Positions 35,501 through 42,398 of a stretch of DNA of 64,000 nt are shown piece by piece; the first letter of the stretch is position 1; the number at the start of each line of letters is the position of its first letter. The stretch is from Chryseobacterium sp. POL2 (GTDB lineage: Bacteria > Bacteroidota > Bacteroidia > Flavobacteriales > Weeksellaceae). The position numbers and the translations under genes were made by a program. The notes beneath the pieces are model-generated. The model made no database searches. It saw nothing but the letters and a program-made list of their open reading frames with translations, and was not told the DNA's origin. The stretch covers positions 248,001 through 312,000 of the forward strand of contig NZ_CP049298.1 in NCBI RefSeq assembly GCF_011058315.1, read 5' to 3'.

Positions 35501-36925
35501 AATCCAGCATTCAGACAGGCTTTTGCAAACATGGAACATCAAGCTACTTCAAGCCTAGAAGCTTTACGTGGAAAATTAATTAAAAAATTAGAAGATTTAA
35601 AAGCATCTGGAAAAGGAACGATAGAAGCTATTGAACAACTTAAAAACTCTATTGGAAGCATCAACGATATGTTGTCTTCCAGAAATCCTTTTGTTGATTT
35701 AAAAAAGCTAATAAAAGACCTAGGAGATGAGAGTTTAACTACATCTCAAAAGATTGCCTTAATAAATGAAGCTAATCAGAAAGTGCAATCTAATATTGGA
35801 TTCTTAAAAGGAGCCGTTAATGACATCCAAGGTATTGCAAAAGATTTAGGATTAAGCTTAGATAATGCGTTTGGAGATGCTTTAGAAAAGATAGGAGGGG
35901 TTTTAGATGGATTAGACCAGATGTCAGATGGTTTAACAGATATGGCGAAAGGCTTTGCAACAGGAAATCCAATCCAAATGGTTACTGGAGGGATCAAAGC
36001 GATTGGTGGTATTGTAAAAGCTGTGGGTTCTCTTTTTAACAATGACCGAAAAAAAGAAAGAAACATTAAAAAATGGGCAAATGAAGTCGCAAATTTAAAA
36101 GAACAATATGAGCAACTCCAGCACGCTATCAATAAAGCATTGGGAGAAGATGTCTATAAAAACCAACTAGATCAAGTTAAAAACCTTCAACAGCAACAAG
36201 CGAAATTGCGACAAATGATTAGCGAGGAACGCAGCAAGAAAGATACTGATGACGGTAAAATTGCTGATTGGGAAAACCAGATCAGACAAATGGATAGAAT
36301 GATTGATGATATACGCGATAATATCATTAAAGATGTTCTTCAAACCGATGTTAAGCAACTAGCTTCTGGACTTGCTGATGCATTAGTAGATGCTTTTGAA
36401 AAAGGCGAAGATGCGGCAAAGTCACTAGATAAAGTTGCAAATGATGTGTTCAAAAACATGGTGAAGCACGCGCTTCAAATGAGAATGCAAGATGGTTTAC
36501 AAGATGTCTTAAATCAAGTCTTAGCGGCTGCAGGTTTTGATAAGAACGGAAACGGATCATTTGCAGGATTCTCACCAGAGCAGATAGCCTATTACAAAAA
36601 TCTCATTGCGCAGGTTGGATTACAACAACAAGGCTTTCTTGATGCTTACAGCTCATTATTTGCCGATGGTATTTCAGCTTCAAATCTTGAAGGCGCAATA
36701 AAAGGCGTAAGTGAAGAAACGGCTTCTATCATAGCAGGTCAAATGAACGCTATCAGAATTATGCAAGCGGAAGCCTTACAAGGGCAACAAAGTGGATTCG
36801 ACTTAATGCAACAACAACTTAACCAACTCGTAATGATCGAATTTAACACGAGATATTTACGATTGATTTACGCCGCAATGGGAAAGTCAAATAACGATGA
36901 TTTGAGAGCTAACGGATTAATTTAA
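32576..36925 (+). CDS. Phage tail tape-measure protein
   Basis: A 1449-residue protein. The N-terminus (GIKFKIGADHSEFMKAVEES) is typical of Bacteroidota tape measures. Residues about 50-380 are coiled coil. Within these, three tandem 56-residue repeats begin near residues 222, 278 and 334 (LREKLSTVRSEMEAL, LREKLSSVKTEMEAL, LQSKLRAVKEEMLQL). Hydrophobic segments lie at about 390-410 and 490-512, and a Gly-rich hydrophobic stretch at about 1090-1170. The C-terminal part (KWANEVANLKEQYEQLQHAI, then VKQLASGLADALVDAFEKGE) is also conserved in the family. With the lambda rule of about 1.5 angstrom per residue it would specify a tail near 200 nm. Confidence 0.88.
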   Translation: MAGLEDGIKFKIGADHSEFMKAVEESGIRLKGFTQFAREAGENIDSAFVEALKTIEAQKTALAELQKKYDDLQKTPTKIGNDEEVAAFTQEINRLKEEIDLYKNKINEMNLVLESFSNKNVNLTQDLEEVREKIVKTTSENYTIEALGVTKENIVIQKQYIKELESQLKELQKTIDDMAPSKAKLTVMGEASSIAKEIELEKKALLELEEALRNTEKEHISLREKLSTVRSEMEALSADNKRNTAEYNELKEKAQEYSAQLKQVADDLKPNIDNHDNLREKLSSVKTEMEALMLSGKGQSEEYEELKGKAQEYSQMIVQVAKDIKPLEEKNTTLQSKLRAVKEEMLQLAAAGEKDSAQYNELRKQAIAYQSELQQMNKELKSLSGSTSITAMVNSLGLLSGGLSAANGFMAMFAGNNENLDKIMVRLQATMSAAIGIQQIQNSLAKESGVIQSVVAVQTLAKAKAEALATKNTIGATIAQRAFNLVAKANPYVLLAAGLVTVVGALVMFSGKTKKAAEDQEKLNKATADGAAENIVKYKQLQTAWNALGGDLKKQQKYIEENKDKFHELGREVNNVNEAEKFFNTNSNDFIESLKLRAEAAAHAQIAVEKYKEAILADKEIEQFDKDWENAGFFGKVWLGAKASYNRMDVAVGGKGGDKSRVEAQKELEKELELKKRADELGKKAANPYNGGSGKTPKTKTAKKAADEFLPPGSVAEIQKRLSEIDKALSKATGDKQIADLKTKRIALAKELAEAEKKIQIQSLQQQFDESQKLWTDYYSTIESLGKPTADKIYGDLLANDSSQFEQLQKKQQELLAKANTADKDGKSLITDEEKEVLSEVSQIINEMLGKQSQLDQFKQNVADTLSTMATEAEKIKYLEDIQKTASKDSGEYAYVVEQERAIQDQLRQQYQQFLNDHRSFEEQKAIITERFAKIREQIASDETLSASQKSDAMAKAGQAEADEFSRAFMDSISNNPAFRQAFANMEHQATSSLEALRGKLIKKLEDLKASGKGTIEAIEQLKNSIGSINDMLSSRNPFVDLKKLIKDLGDESLTTSQKIALINEANQKVQSNIGFLKGAVNDIQGIAKDLGLSLDNAFGDALEKIGGVLDGLDQMSDGLTDMAKGFATGNPIQMVTGGIKAIGGIVKAVGSLFNNDRKKERNIKKWANEVANLKEQYEQLQHAINKALGEDVYKNQLDQVKNLQQQQAKLRQMISEERSKKDTDDGKIADWENQIRQMDRMIDDIRDNIIKDVLQTDVKQLASGLADALVDAFEKGEDAAKSLDKVANDVFKNMVKHALQMRMQDGLQDVLNQVLAAAGFDKNGNGSFAGFSPEQIAYYKNLIAQVGLQQQGFLDAYSSLFADGISASNLEGAIKGVSEETASIIAGQMNAIRIMQAEALQGQQSGFDLMQQQLNQLVMIEFNTRYLRLIYAAMGKSNNDDLRANGLI

Positions 36926-36938
36926 AAATTTTATACAG

Positions 36939-37418
36939 ATGGGATTTACATCAGATTTTGATTTGGAAGAGTTTAAGCGATATAGCGCGCAGTATGTAGA
37001 TAATGTTTCAGCGGTTGTGTACTACGCTTTGGAATCCGCAATGATTGAGCTGGTTAACTATGCTAAAATGACTAATACCTACATAGATCAGACAAATAAT
37101 TTACGTTCGTCAATAGGTTATGTTATTTACCAAGATGGAGAGTTAATAAAATCAAGTTTCTCAGCTTCTGGTTCGGGAGCGGGTGGCGATGGAAAAAAGG
37201 GGGTTGAAACAGGATTAGCTTTTGCTAAACGTGTTGCTGAAGAAGATGGGGATAAAGGACTTGTATGTGTTCTAGTAGCAGGTATGGAGTATGCAAAGTA
37301 TGTTGAGAGTAAAAATCTAGACGTTTTGACGGGTGCAACTCTACAAGCTGATAATGTGTTTCAGGCAGAATGGAATAACATTAAAGATGCATTGAAGAAA
37401 ATAAAATTCAATAAATAA
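36939..37418 (+). CDS. HK97-gp10-like tail/connector protein candidate
   Basis: A 159-residue protein. An N-terminal helical part (YYALESAMIELVNYAKM) is followed by NNLRSSIGYVIYQDGELIKS and VAGMEYAKYVESKNLDVLTG. The last resembles the YAxYVE-GT block of HK97 gp10-like tail-completion proteins. It lies 13 bases after the tape measure. In many phages gp10-like genes lie upstream of the tape measure, so order differs here. The family call is tentative. Confidence 0.45.
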   Translation: MGFTSDFDLEEFKRYSAQYVDNVSAVVYYALESAMIELVNYAKMTNTYIDQTNNLRSSIGYVIYQDGELIKSSFSASGSGAGGDGKKGVETGLAFAKRVAEEDGDKGLVCVLVAGMEYAKYVESKNLDVLTGATLQADNVFQAEWNNIKDALKKIKFNK

Positions 37419-37438
37419 TAATTAGTAAATTTTAAAAA

Positions 37439-38026
37439 ATGGAAAACGAGACAAAAAAAGTAGAATTTGAAAGAATTATAATTTCTTTCGATGAGGTGAG
37501 TTTTAATGAGGAAATAAATGTCCTGGAAGAAATTCTAAGCGAATGGAATACTGCAATAATTGAATTTAAAAATAAATTCAATTTAAAATTAAGCAGCAAG
37601 GAAACACAAGACATATTCTTGCAAAAATTAAATACTAAAGATTTTATACAAAAGTTATTTAGTGAAATAAAATCACCCTACTTACAGAAATTAGCTCAAG
37701 ATGAAGTTGGTTCGTACTTAAAAAAAATGTTTAGTGAGTTAGAAGTTTATAAATGCTTTAAAAGTGAAAAATTTATTTATAAAGATGATGGGTTTTTACT
37801 ATCTGAAAAGTATATTGAAGCGGTGAAAAAAAAGCATGAGAAAAGTATCAATTCAGCACAAGGAAAAGAATTTTACGATCTTCATGAGCAATCTTATCAA
37901 GCTATTAATAAGATGCTGGAAATTGCAAAAATAAAAGGAATTAACATGTCTTACTTAGCGCTTTTCGATATCAACCCTAAAACTTTATCATTCGAGAAAC
38001 GAAGTTTAGCTTATGATAGGTTGTAA
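37439..38026 (+). CDS. Element protein of unknown function (195 aa)
   Basis: The last clear gene of the element, a 195-residue charged helical protein with no recognised motif. It lies 20 bases after the gp10-like gene, and a strong hairpin terminator begins at its stop. Confidence 0.6.
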   Translation: MENETKKVEFERIIISFDEVSFNEEINVLEEILSEWNTAIIEFKNKFNLKLSSKETQDIFLQKLNTKDFIQKLFSEIKSPYLQKLAQDEVGSYLKKMFSELEVYKCFKSEKFIYKDDGFLLSEKYIEAVKKKHEKSINSAQGKEFYDLHEQSYQAINKMLEIAKIKGINMSYLALFDINPKTLSFEKRSLAYDRL

Positions 38027-38028
38027 CT

Positions 38029-38075
38029 AAACAAAATCAGTGAATGTTTTTTTATCATTCACTGATTTTGTTTTA
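38029..38075 (+). terminator. Strong terminator at the end of the element's gene run
   Basis: An 18-bp perfect stem AAACAAAATCAGTGAATG/CATTCACTGATTTTGTTT (38029-38046 and 38056-38073) encloses a 9-base T-rich loop. It starts two bases after the stop of the 195-residue gene. Confidence 0.85.
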
Positions 38076-38231
38076 TGGATTAAAAACTGATAGTAACAAT
38101 GTTAATCGCAGGTCAAAATATAGAAGTTTTGATGCTGACAGAGAACGTTTCAATATAGAATTTAGTTGCTTACTTAGTGACTATATCCGCAAATTTCTTG
38201 AAAAAGGAGTAATAAAAGTTTATTAAATTTA

Positions 38232-38252
38232 AATACGGTTTCAAACCGTATT
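38232..38252. repeat. 21-bp palindrome near the right end
   Basis: AATACGGTTT and AAACCGTATT are perfect 10-base arms around a single C. An imperfect repeat follows directly (AAAACCAAAGTG at 38255-38266, CACTTTTGGTTT at 38276-38287). They may bind Xis, integrase or a host factor. Confidence 0.5.
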
Positions 38253-38458
38253 ATAAAACCAAAGTGGTTTGAAATCACTTTTGGTTTCAAAAGTTCGAAA
38301 ATAGCACTTTTAAAATCAATAAAGAGGGAAAGGGGGAAACTACAATCCTACTTTCGGTCTCTACAGGCAAATTTTAGAGTAAAAAGACTGAAAATTATTT
38401 AGAAATATTATAAATTGCGTTCAATAGAATCAAAAGCAATCTAAAAGAATCTATTTTT

Positions 38459-38478
38459 TTACCAAACAAAAACCAAAC
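38459..38478 (+). promoter_or_regulatory. Putative right arm-type sites
   Basis: TTACCAAAC (38459-38467) and AACCAAAC (38471-38478) are direct repeats spaced about 11-12 bases apart. They mirror the TTACCAAAC inverted repeat at the left end. Proposed as arm-type integrase or regulator sites by symmetry only. Confidence 0.4.
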
Positions 38479-38532
38479 ATTCTATATTTTGTTTTGGTTT
38501 TTACTTCCTTATAATCAGTATGTTGCAATTTA

Positions 38533-38550
38533 TAATAGTGGAGAATACGG
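38533..38550. repeat. Right attachment site (att repeat within tRNA-Ala 3' end)
   Basis: Identical to 24849-24866. It covers the tRNA-Ala discriminator base, the 3' acceptor strand and part of the T arm, plus six bases beyond. Confidence 0.85.
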
Positions 38551-38612
38551 GATTCGAACCCGTGACCTTTTGACTGCCAGTCAAACGCGCTAGCCAACTG
38601 CGCCAATCCCCC
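38539..38612 (-). tRNA. tRNA-Ala (GGC anticodon)
   Basis: The minus strand folds as a 74-base tRNA without an encoded CCA. The acceptor is GGGGGAT with ATTCTCC, which contains the G3:U70 pair that identifies tRNA-Ala. The D arm is GCGC/GCGC. The anticodon arm is TTTGA-CTGGCAG-TCAAA, so the anticodon is GGC (codon GCC). The T arm includes GGTTCGAATCC. The integrated element abuts its 3' end. Confidence 0.95.
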
Positions 38613-38679
38613 AGAGTTTATAGTTTGCAATGTTAACACAAAAACTTGACATTCGCAAAGAAATTTAAAGCATTTTCGT

Positions 38680-38687
38680 TATATTTG
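38680..38687 (+). promoter_or_regulatory. -7 box (TATATTTG) of the NlpC/P60 lipoprotein gene
   Basis: TATATTTG matches TAnnTTTG and lies 20 bases before the ATG at 38708. No TTG is seen at the usual -33 spacing. Confidence 0.4.
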
Positions 38688-38707
38688 GGAGGTTTAAATG
38701 ATTTTTA

Positions 38708-39247
38708 ATGAAAAGTCTAGTCTATATTCTTATTGCTTCGGTGACTTTGTATTCTTGTTCAACCTCCAAAACGGTGAGTCGTAGTCACTCAAAGTCTAAA
38801 TCCTATAAGTCGACGAGCAATATTAAAAAATACGCATCAAACAATTCTGGTTATAAAGTTTCTAAAGACCGCAACTCTGTTGTGAAAGATGCACAGCAAT
38901 ATCTAGGTGTTCCTTACAAATATGGAGGTAATACAAAAACGGGTTTGGACTGTTCTGGTCTTGTGACCAAGGTTTTTGATGAAAACAGTTACAAGCTTCC
39001 AAGACGTTCTTCGGATCAGGCTGAGGTTGGCTCTTCTATTCGTGTGGAAGAAGTGATGCCAGGTGACTTGTTGTTTTTTGCAACTGCTGGAGGACGCAAC
39101 ATTTCTCATGTCGGGATTGTTAACAATATTGAAAAAAATGGCGAAATTAAATTTATCCACGCTTCGACAAGCAAAGGCGTTATTATTTCATCTCTCAATG
39201 AGTCTTATTGGAATAAAGCTTTTCTTTTTGCGCGCAGCATTCTTTAA
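38708..39247 (+). CDS. NlpC/P60 (C40) peptidase lipoprotein
   Basis: A 179-residue protein with a lipoprotein signal (lipobox LYSC, Cys17), a Ser/Lys-rich linker (residues about 20-50) and an NlpC/P60 domain. The catalytic Cys82 is in LDCSGL, PGDLLFF follows, and His residues lie in HVGIV and IHAS. This is the Spr/MepS-like size and layout, expected to cut peptidoglycan cross-links in the periplasm. A REP-like repeat follows directly, as it does for the other C40 gene at 11665. Confidence 0.9.
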   Translation: MKSLVYILIASVTLYSCSTSKTVSRSHSKSKSYKSTSNIKKYASNNSGYKVSKDRNSVVKDAQQYLGVPYKYGGNTKTGLDCSGLVTKVFDENSYKLPRRSSDQAEVGSSIRVEEVMPGDLLFFATAGGRNISHVGIVNNIEKNGEIKFIHASTSKGVIISSLNESYWNKAFLFARSIL

Positions 39248-39261
39248 TTTTGTTATTTTTG

Positions 39262-39425
39262 CGATGCGTTTTGCGTGAGGGCGAAGCACATTGTCGGAGC
39301 TCGTTATATTGCGGGCTGAGCGGTAGCGAAGTCCGCAATATAACAGCGACTGTGCGTAGACCGACCCGCGTGTTTTTTCGGAAGGCTTTAGTGCTTGGGA
39401 AAAACAAAGGGGCACGCCCAAAATT
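39262..39425. repeat. GC-rich REP-like intergenic repeat, copy 2
   Basis: The patch contains a perfect 12-bp inverted repeat GTTATATTGCGG/CCGCAATATAAC (39303-39314 and 39333-39344). It also has GACCCG and, at its end, GGGGCACGCCC (39409-39419) followed by AAAATT. The GACCCG ... GGGxxCGCCC frame is shared with 11541-11667. It fills the space between the C40 gene and dapD. Confidence 0.5.
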
Positions 39426-39449
39426 ATAAATAAAAGTAAATTATTAAAT

Positions 39450-40271
39450 ATGTCTTTACAGGAATTAAGAGAAACCATTGAAAAAGTATGGGAAAACAGA
39501 GAGCTTTTGAAAGAAACTCAGTACACAGATGCTATTAGAAATGTTGTTGAAAAATTAGATTTGGGAGAACTTCGTGTTGCTGAACCTACAGAAAACGGAT
39601 GGCAAGTGAATGAATGGGTGAAAAAAGCAGTGGTTTTGTATTTCCCTATTCAAACAATGGAAACTATTGAGGTGGGACCCTTCGAGTTTCATGATAAAAT
39701 TCCTTTGAAGAAAAACTACGCAGAAAAAGGCGTGCGCGTTGTTCCTCATGCTATTGCAAGACACGGAAGTTTTGTTGCAAGTGGCGTTATTATGATGCCT
39801 TCTTACGTTAATATTGGAGCTTATGTAGATTCTGGAACCATGGTGGATACTTGGGCAACGGTAGGAAGCTGCGCTCAAATTGGTAAAAATGTTCACCTTT
39901 CTGGTGGTGTAGGTATTGGTGGTGTTTTAGAGCCTCTTCAAGCTGCCCCCGTAATTATTGAGGATGATGCATTTATTGGTTCACGTTGTATTGTTGTTGA
40001 AGGTGTAAGAGTGGGTAAAGAAGCTGTTTTAGGAGCTAATGTTTGTTTAACGATGTCTACAAAAATTATTGATATTACAGGCGATGAGCCAGTGGAAATG
40101 AAAGGTTATGTTCCGGAGCGTTCTGTGGTGATACCTGGAAGTTATACTAAAAAATTCCCAGCAGGAGAATACCAAGTTCCTTGTGCATTGATTATTGGAA
40201 AAAGAAAAGAATCTACCGACAAGAAAACCTCTCTTAATGATGCTTTAAGAGAAAATAATGTCGCGGTATAG
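39450..40271 (+). CDS. dapD: 2,3,4,5-tetrahydropyridine-2,6-dicarboxylate N-succinyltransferase
   Basis: A 273-residue enzyme of the lysine/diaminopimelate pathway. It transfers succinyl from succinyl-CoA to tetrahydrodipicolinate. It shows the left-handed beta-helix hexapeptide pattern (VGSCAQIGKNVHLSGGVGI, FIGSRCIVVEGVRVGKEAV) and the DapD block GVLEPLQAAPVIIEDD. Length matches the family. It stands alone here, unlinked to other dap genes. Confidence 0.96.
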   Translation: MSLQELRETIEKVWENRELLKETQYTDAIRNVVEKLDLGELRVAEPTENGWQVNEWVKKAVVLYFPIQTMETIEVGPFEFHDKIPLKKNYAEKGVRVVPHAIARHGSFVASGVIMMPSYVNIGAYVDSGTMVDTWATVGSCAQIGKNVHLSGGVGIGGVLEPLQAAPVIIEDDAFIGSRCIVVEGVRVGKEAVLGANVCLTMSTKIIDITGDEPVEMKGYVPERSVVIPGSYTKKFPAGEYQVPCALIIGKRKESTDKKTSLNDALRENNVAV

Positions 40272-40302
40272 CATTTATTTATAAAAAACTAATAACTAAA
40301 CT

Positions 40303-41475
40303 TTGAAAACCAAATTCCTGAATTTTATATCGAATCCACGATATATAGGGATTATCTATATTGTTATAAGTGCCGTGTCGGCCTTGGCAAAGTACAACAG
40401 AGGACCCGGCGCTTATAATAATTATTTAATCTTTAAAAATGTATTTTTCAATACATTACAGCAACGCAACCTTTATGCATATTATCCCGATTTGTATTTT
40501 GATTGCAACCATTACGGGATTTTATTTAGTGCTTTGATTGCTCCTTTTGCTATAATGCCAGATTGGTTAGGGATTATATTGTGGAATGTTGCTAATACTT
40601 TGGTCTTTCTTTTCGCGATAAAAAATCTGCCTTTCAGTTCTAAGAATAAAGCTTTTTTTGCGTGGTTATGCTTGCAAGAATTTATTACCGCAGCGGTGAG
40701 TTTGCAGTTTAATATCGCATTGACAGGGCTTTTAATACTTTCCGCAACTTATATTTACAAGCAAAAAGAAATAAAATCTGCTTTGGCAATTGCCATAGGA
40801 ATCTTTGTCAAAATATACGGAATTGTCGGTTTTTCCGCCTTTTTCTTTATTAAAAATAAAATCAAATTCATTCTTGCTTTAGCCGTATTTTGTGTTTTAT
40901 TCTTTATAATTCCAATGCTGTATTCATCGACACATTTTGGCATACAATCTTATGTCGATTGGTACACAGAGTTGGTTCTTAAAAACAATAAAAACCAAGT
41001 TCTTGGAAATTATCAAGATATATCCTTGATGGGTTTTGTACGTCGTGTTTTGCAAGATGCCAGTATTTCTAATTTATCATTTTTGATGTTTGGTTTGCCA
41101 TTGTTTGCTTTACCTTATATCAGAATCAGTCAGTACAAACATTTAGCATTTAAGCTTTTAATATTGTCTTCGACTTTATTGTTTACAGTGTTGTTCAGTT
41201 CTGGGTCGGAGTCGCCAACATACATTATTGCTGTTGCCGGAGTTATGATTTGGTTTTTAATTCAAAAAAACAAAAAAACTTTGGATATTGCTTTGTTAGT
41301 ATTTGTTATCGTTCTGACTTGTTTCTCCAGTTCGGATTTATTTCCAAAATTTGTTAAAGAAAATTATATCATCAAATATTCGCTAAAATCTTTACCATGT
41401 AGTATTGTGTGGCTGAGAATTATTTATGAACTTATGACAAGAAATTTCGAAACCGATTATAAAGTTATTGCATGA
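40303..41475 (+). CDS. GT87-family (DUF2029) membrane glycosyltransferase
   Basis: A 390-residue polytopic membrane protein with about ten hydrophobic helices, starting at TTG. The early loop with YNNYLIFKNVF, LYAYYPDLYFD and HYGILFSALIAPF is the GT87/DUF2029 signature; members use polyprenyl-phosphate sugars. It overlaps the next glycosyltransferase gene by ATGA, so the two are translationally coupled. The product is probably a surface or periplasmic glycan, not identifiable from sequence. Confidence 0.82.
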   Translation: MKTKFLNFISNPRYIGIIYIVISAVSALAKYNRGPGAYNNYLIFKNVFFNTLQQRNLYAYYPDLYFDCNHYGILFSALIAPFAIMPDWLGIILWNVANTLVFLFAIKNLPFSSKNKAFFAWLCLQEFITAAVSLQFNIALTGLLILSATYIYKQKEIKSALAIAIGIFVKIYGIVGFSAFFFIKNKIKFILALAVFCVLFFIIPMLYSSTHFGIQSYVDWYTELVLKNNKNQVLGNYQDISLMGFVRRVLQDASISNLSFLMFGLPLFALPYIRISQYKHLAFKLLILSSTLLFTVLFSSGSESPTYIIAVAGVMIWFLIQKNKKTLDIALLVFVIVLTCFSSSDLFPKFVKENYIIKYSLKSLPCSIVWLRIIYELMTRNFETDYKVIA

Positions 41476-42395
41476 AACAAGTCAGCATTGTTATCCCTGC
41501 CTATAATGAAGAAGGAAATCTAAATAAAATTTTCCATGAAATTGATTTGGTTTTTAAAGACTTAAAAAATTACAATTACGAAATAATCTTTGTTAATGAC
41601 GGAAGTCGCGATAATACACAACATATTTTAGAAGAACTTTCCATAAAGTATCCACAAATAAAATACATTGAATTTTCTCGCAATTTTGGACATCAATTTG
41701 CCGTAAAAGCTGGTGTTGATGAGGCACACGGACAAATTGTAATTTCCATGGATGCAGACCTACAACATCCGCCTGTTTTAATTGTAGATATGATAAAAAA
41801 ATGGGAAGAAGGTTATGACATGGTCTATACCATTCGGAAATATCCTAAGCAGATTTCGTATTTTAAAAAGAAAACGTCCAATTTTTTTTATAAACTTCTG
41901 AGTGCAATATCCGATGTACAAATTGATAAAGGAAGTTCGGATTTTAGGCTAATGGATAGAAAAGTGGTGGACAGTGTCAAGACGATTGGCGAGTCCGACC
42001 TTTTTTTACGAGGACTGGCAAAATGGGTTGGGTATAAACAATACGCCATACACTTTGTAGCAGACCAACGCTTTTCTGGAAATAGCAAATATAATTTTAA
42101 CAAAATGTTGAAATTCGCGTTTACAGGTATTACCTCTTTCAGTGTAAAACCTTTGTATATGGCGGCTTATCTTGGCTTTTTGTTTTCTGGTATTGGGATG
42201 TTGTATATTCCTTACGTGATCTACGCTTTCATTACAAAAACTGAAATTTCGGGTTGGGCATCACTTATTATGACTATTGTGTTTTTTGGAGGTGTACAAC
42301 TTATCATTTTAGGAATTATAGGTATCTATATGGGCAAAATGTTCCGACAACTAAAACAAAGACCAACCTATATCATTAGGTCAAAAAACTTTTAA
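41472..42395 (+). CDS. GT2 polyprenyl-phosphate sugar transferase (DPM1/GtrB type)
   Basis: A 307-residue protein. The GT2 catalytic domain begins VSIVIPAYNEEGNL, has VNDGSRDNT and SMDADLQHPP (metal-binding DxD region). It ends in two membrane helices near the C-terminus, the GtrB/ArnC layout. It probably loads a sugar onto undecaprenyl phosphate for the GT87 enzyme encoded just upstream. The two genes overlap by four bases. Confidence 0.9.
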   Translation: MKQVSIVIPAYNEEGNLNKIFHEIDLVFKDLKNYNYEIIFVNDGSRDNTQHILEELSIKYPQIKYIEFSRNFGHQFAVKAGVDEAHGQIVISMDADLQHPPVLIVDMIKKWEEGYDMVYTIRKYPKQISYFKKKTSNFFYKLLSAISDVQIDKGSSDFRLMDRKVVDSVKTIGESDLFLRGLAKWVGYKQYAIHFVADQRFSGNSKYNFNKMLKFAFTGITSFSVKPLYMAAYLGFLFSGIGMLYIPYVIYAFITKTEISGWASLIMTIVFFGGVQLIILGIIGIYMGKMFRQLKQRPTYIIRSKNF

Positions 42396-42398
42396 ACC

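Larger units (their letters stand above)
38076..38532. other. Right-end non-coding region of the element
   Basis: About 450 bases hold no gene I can support. They contain a 21-bp palindrome at 38232-38252, an imperfect inverted repeat at 38255-38287, and TTACCAAAC plus AACCAAAC direct repeats at 38459-38478, about 55 bases from the att repeat. The layout suits an attP arm region. Confidence 0.55.
24849..38550. mobile_element. Integrative element in tRNA-Ala with tape-measure gene but no virion genes
   Basis: The limits are set by an 18-bp direct repeat (24849-24866 and 38533-38550). The right copy is part of the 3' end of an intact tRNA-Ala gene. Inside are a tyrosine integrase beside the left end and some 16 further genes, all on the + strand. 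Recognisable ones are an excisionase-like HTH, a second HTH protein, a replication-type winged-helix protein, a DUF5681 protein, a DnaA domain-IV-like protein, a tail tape-measure protein and a gp10-like protein. No large terminase, portal, protease, capsid, tail tube, lysin or conjugation gene is visible. It is a prophage remnant or a satellite; intact open frames argue against strong decay. Confidence 0.85.

Noticed and set aside
38044-38226. A 60-codon frame on the + strand after the last element gene
   Set aside because: Its ATG lies inside the 18-bp terminator hairpin, and the peptide shows no motif.
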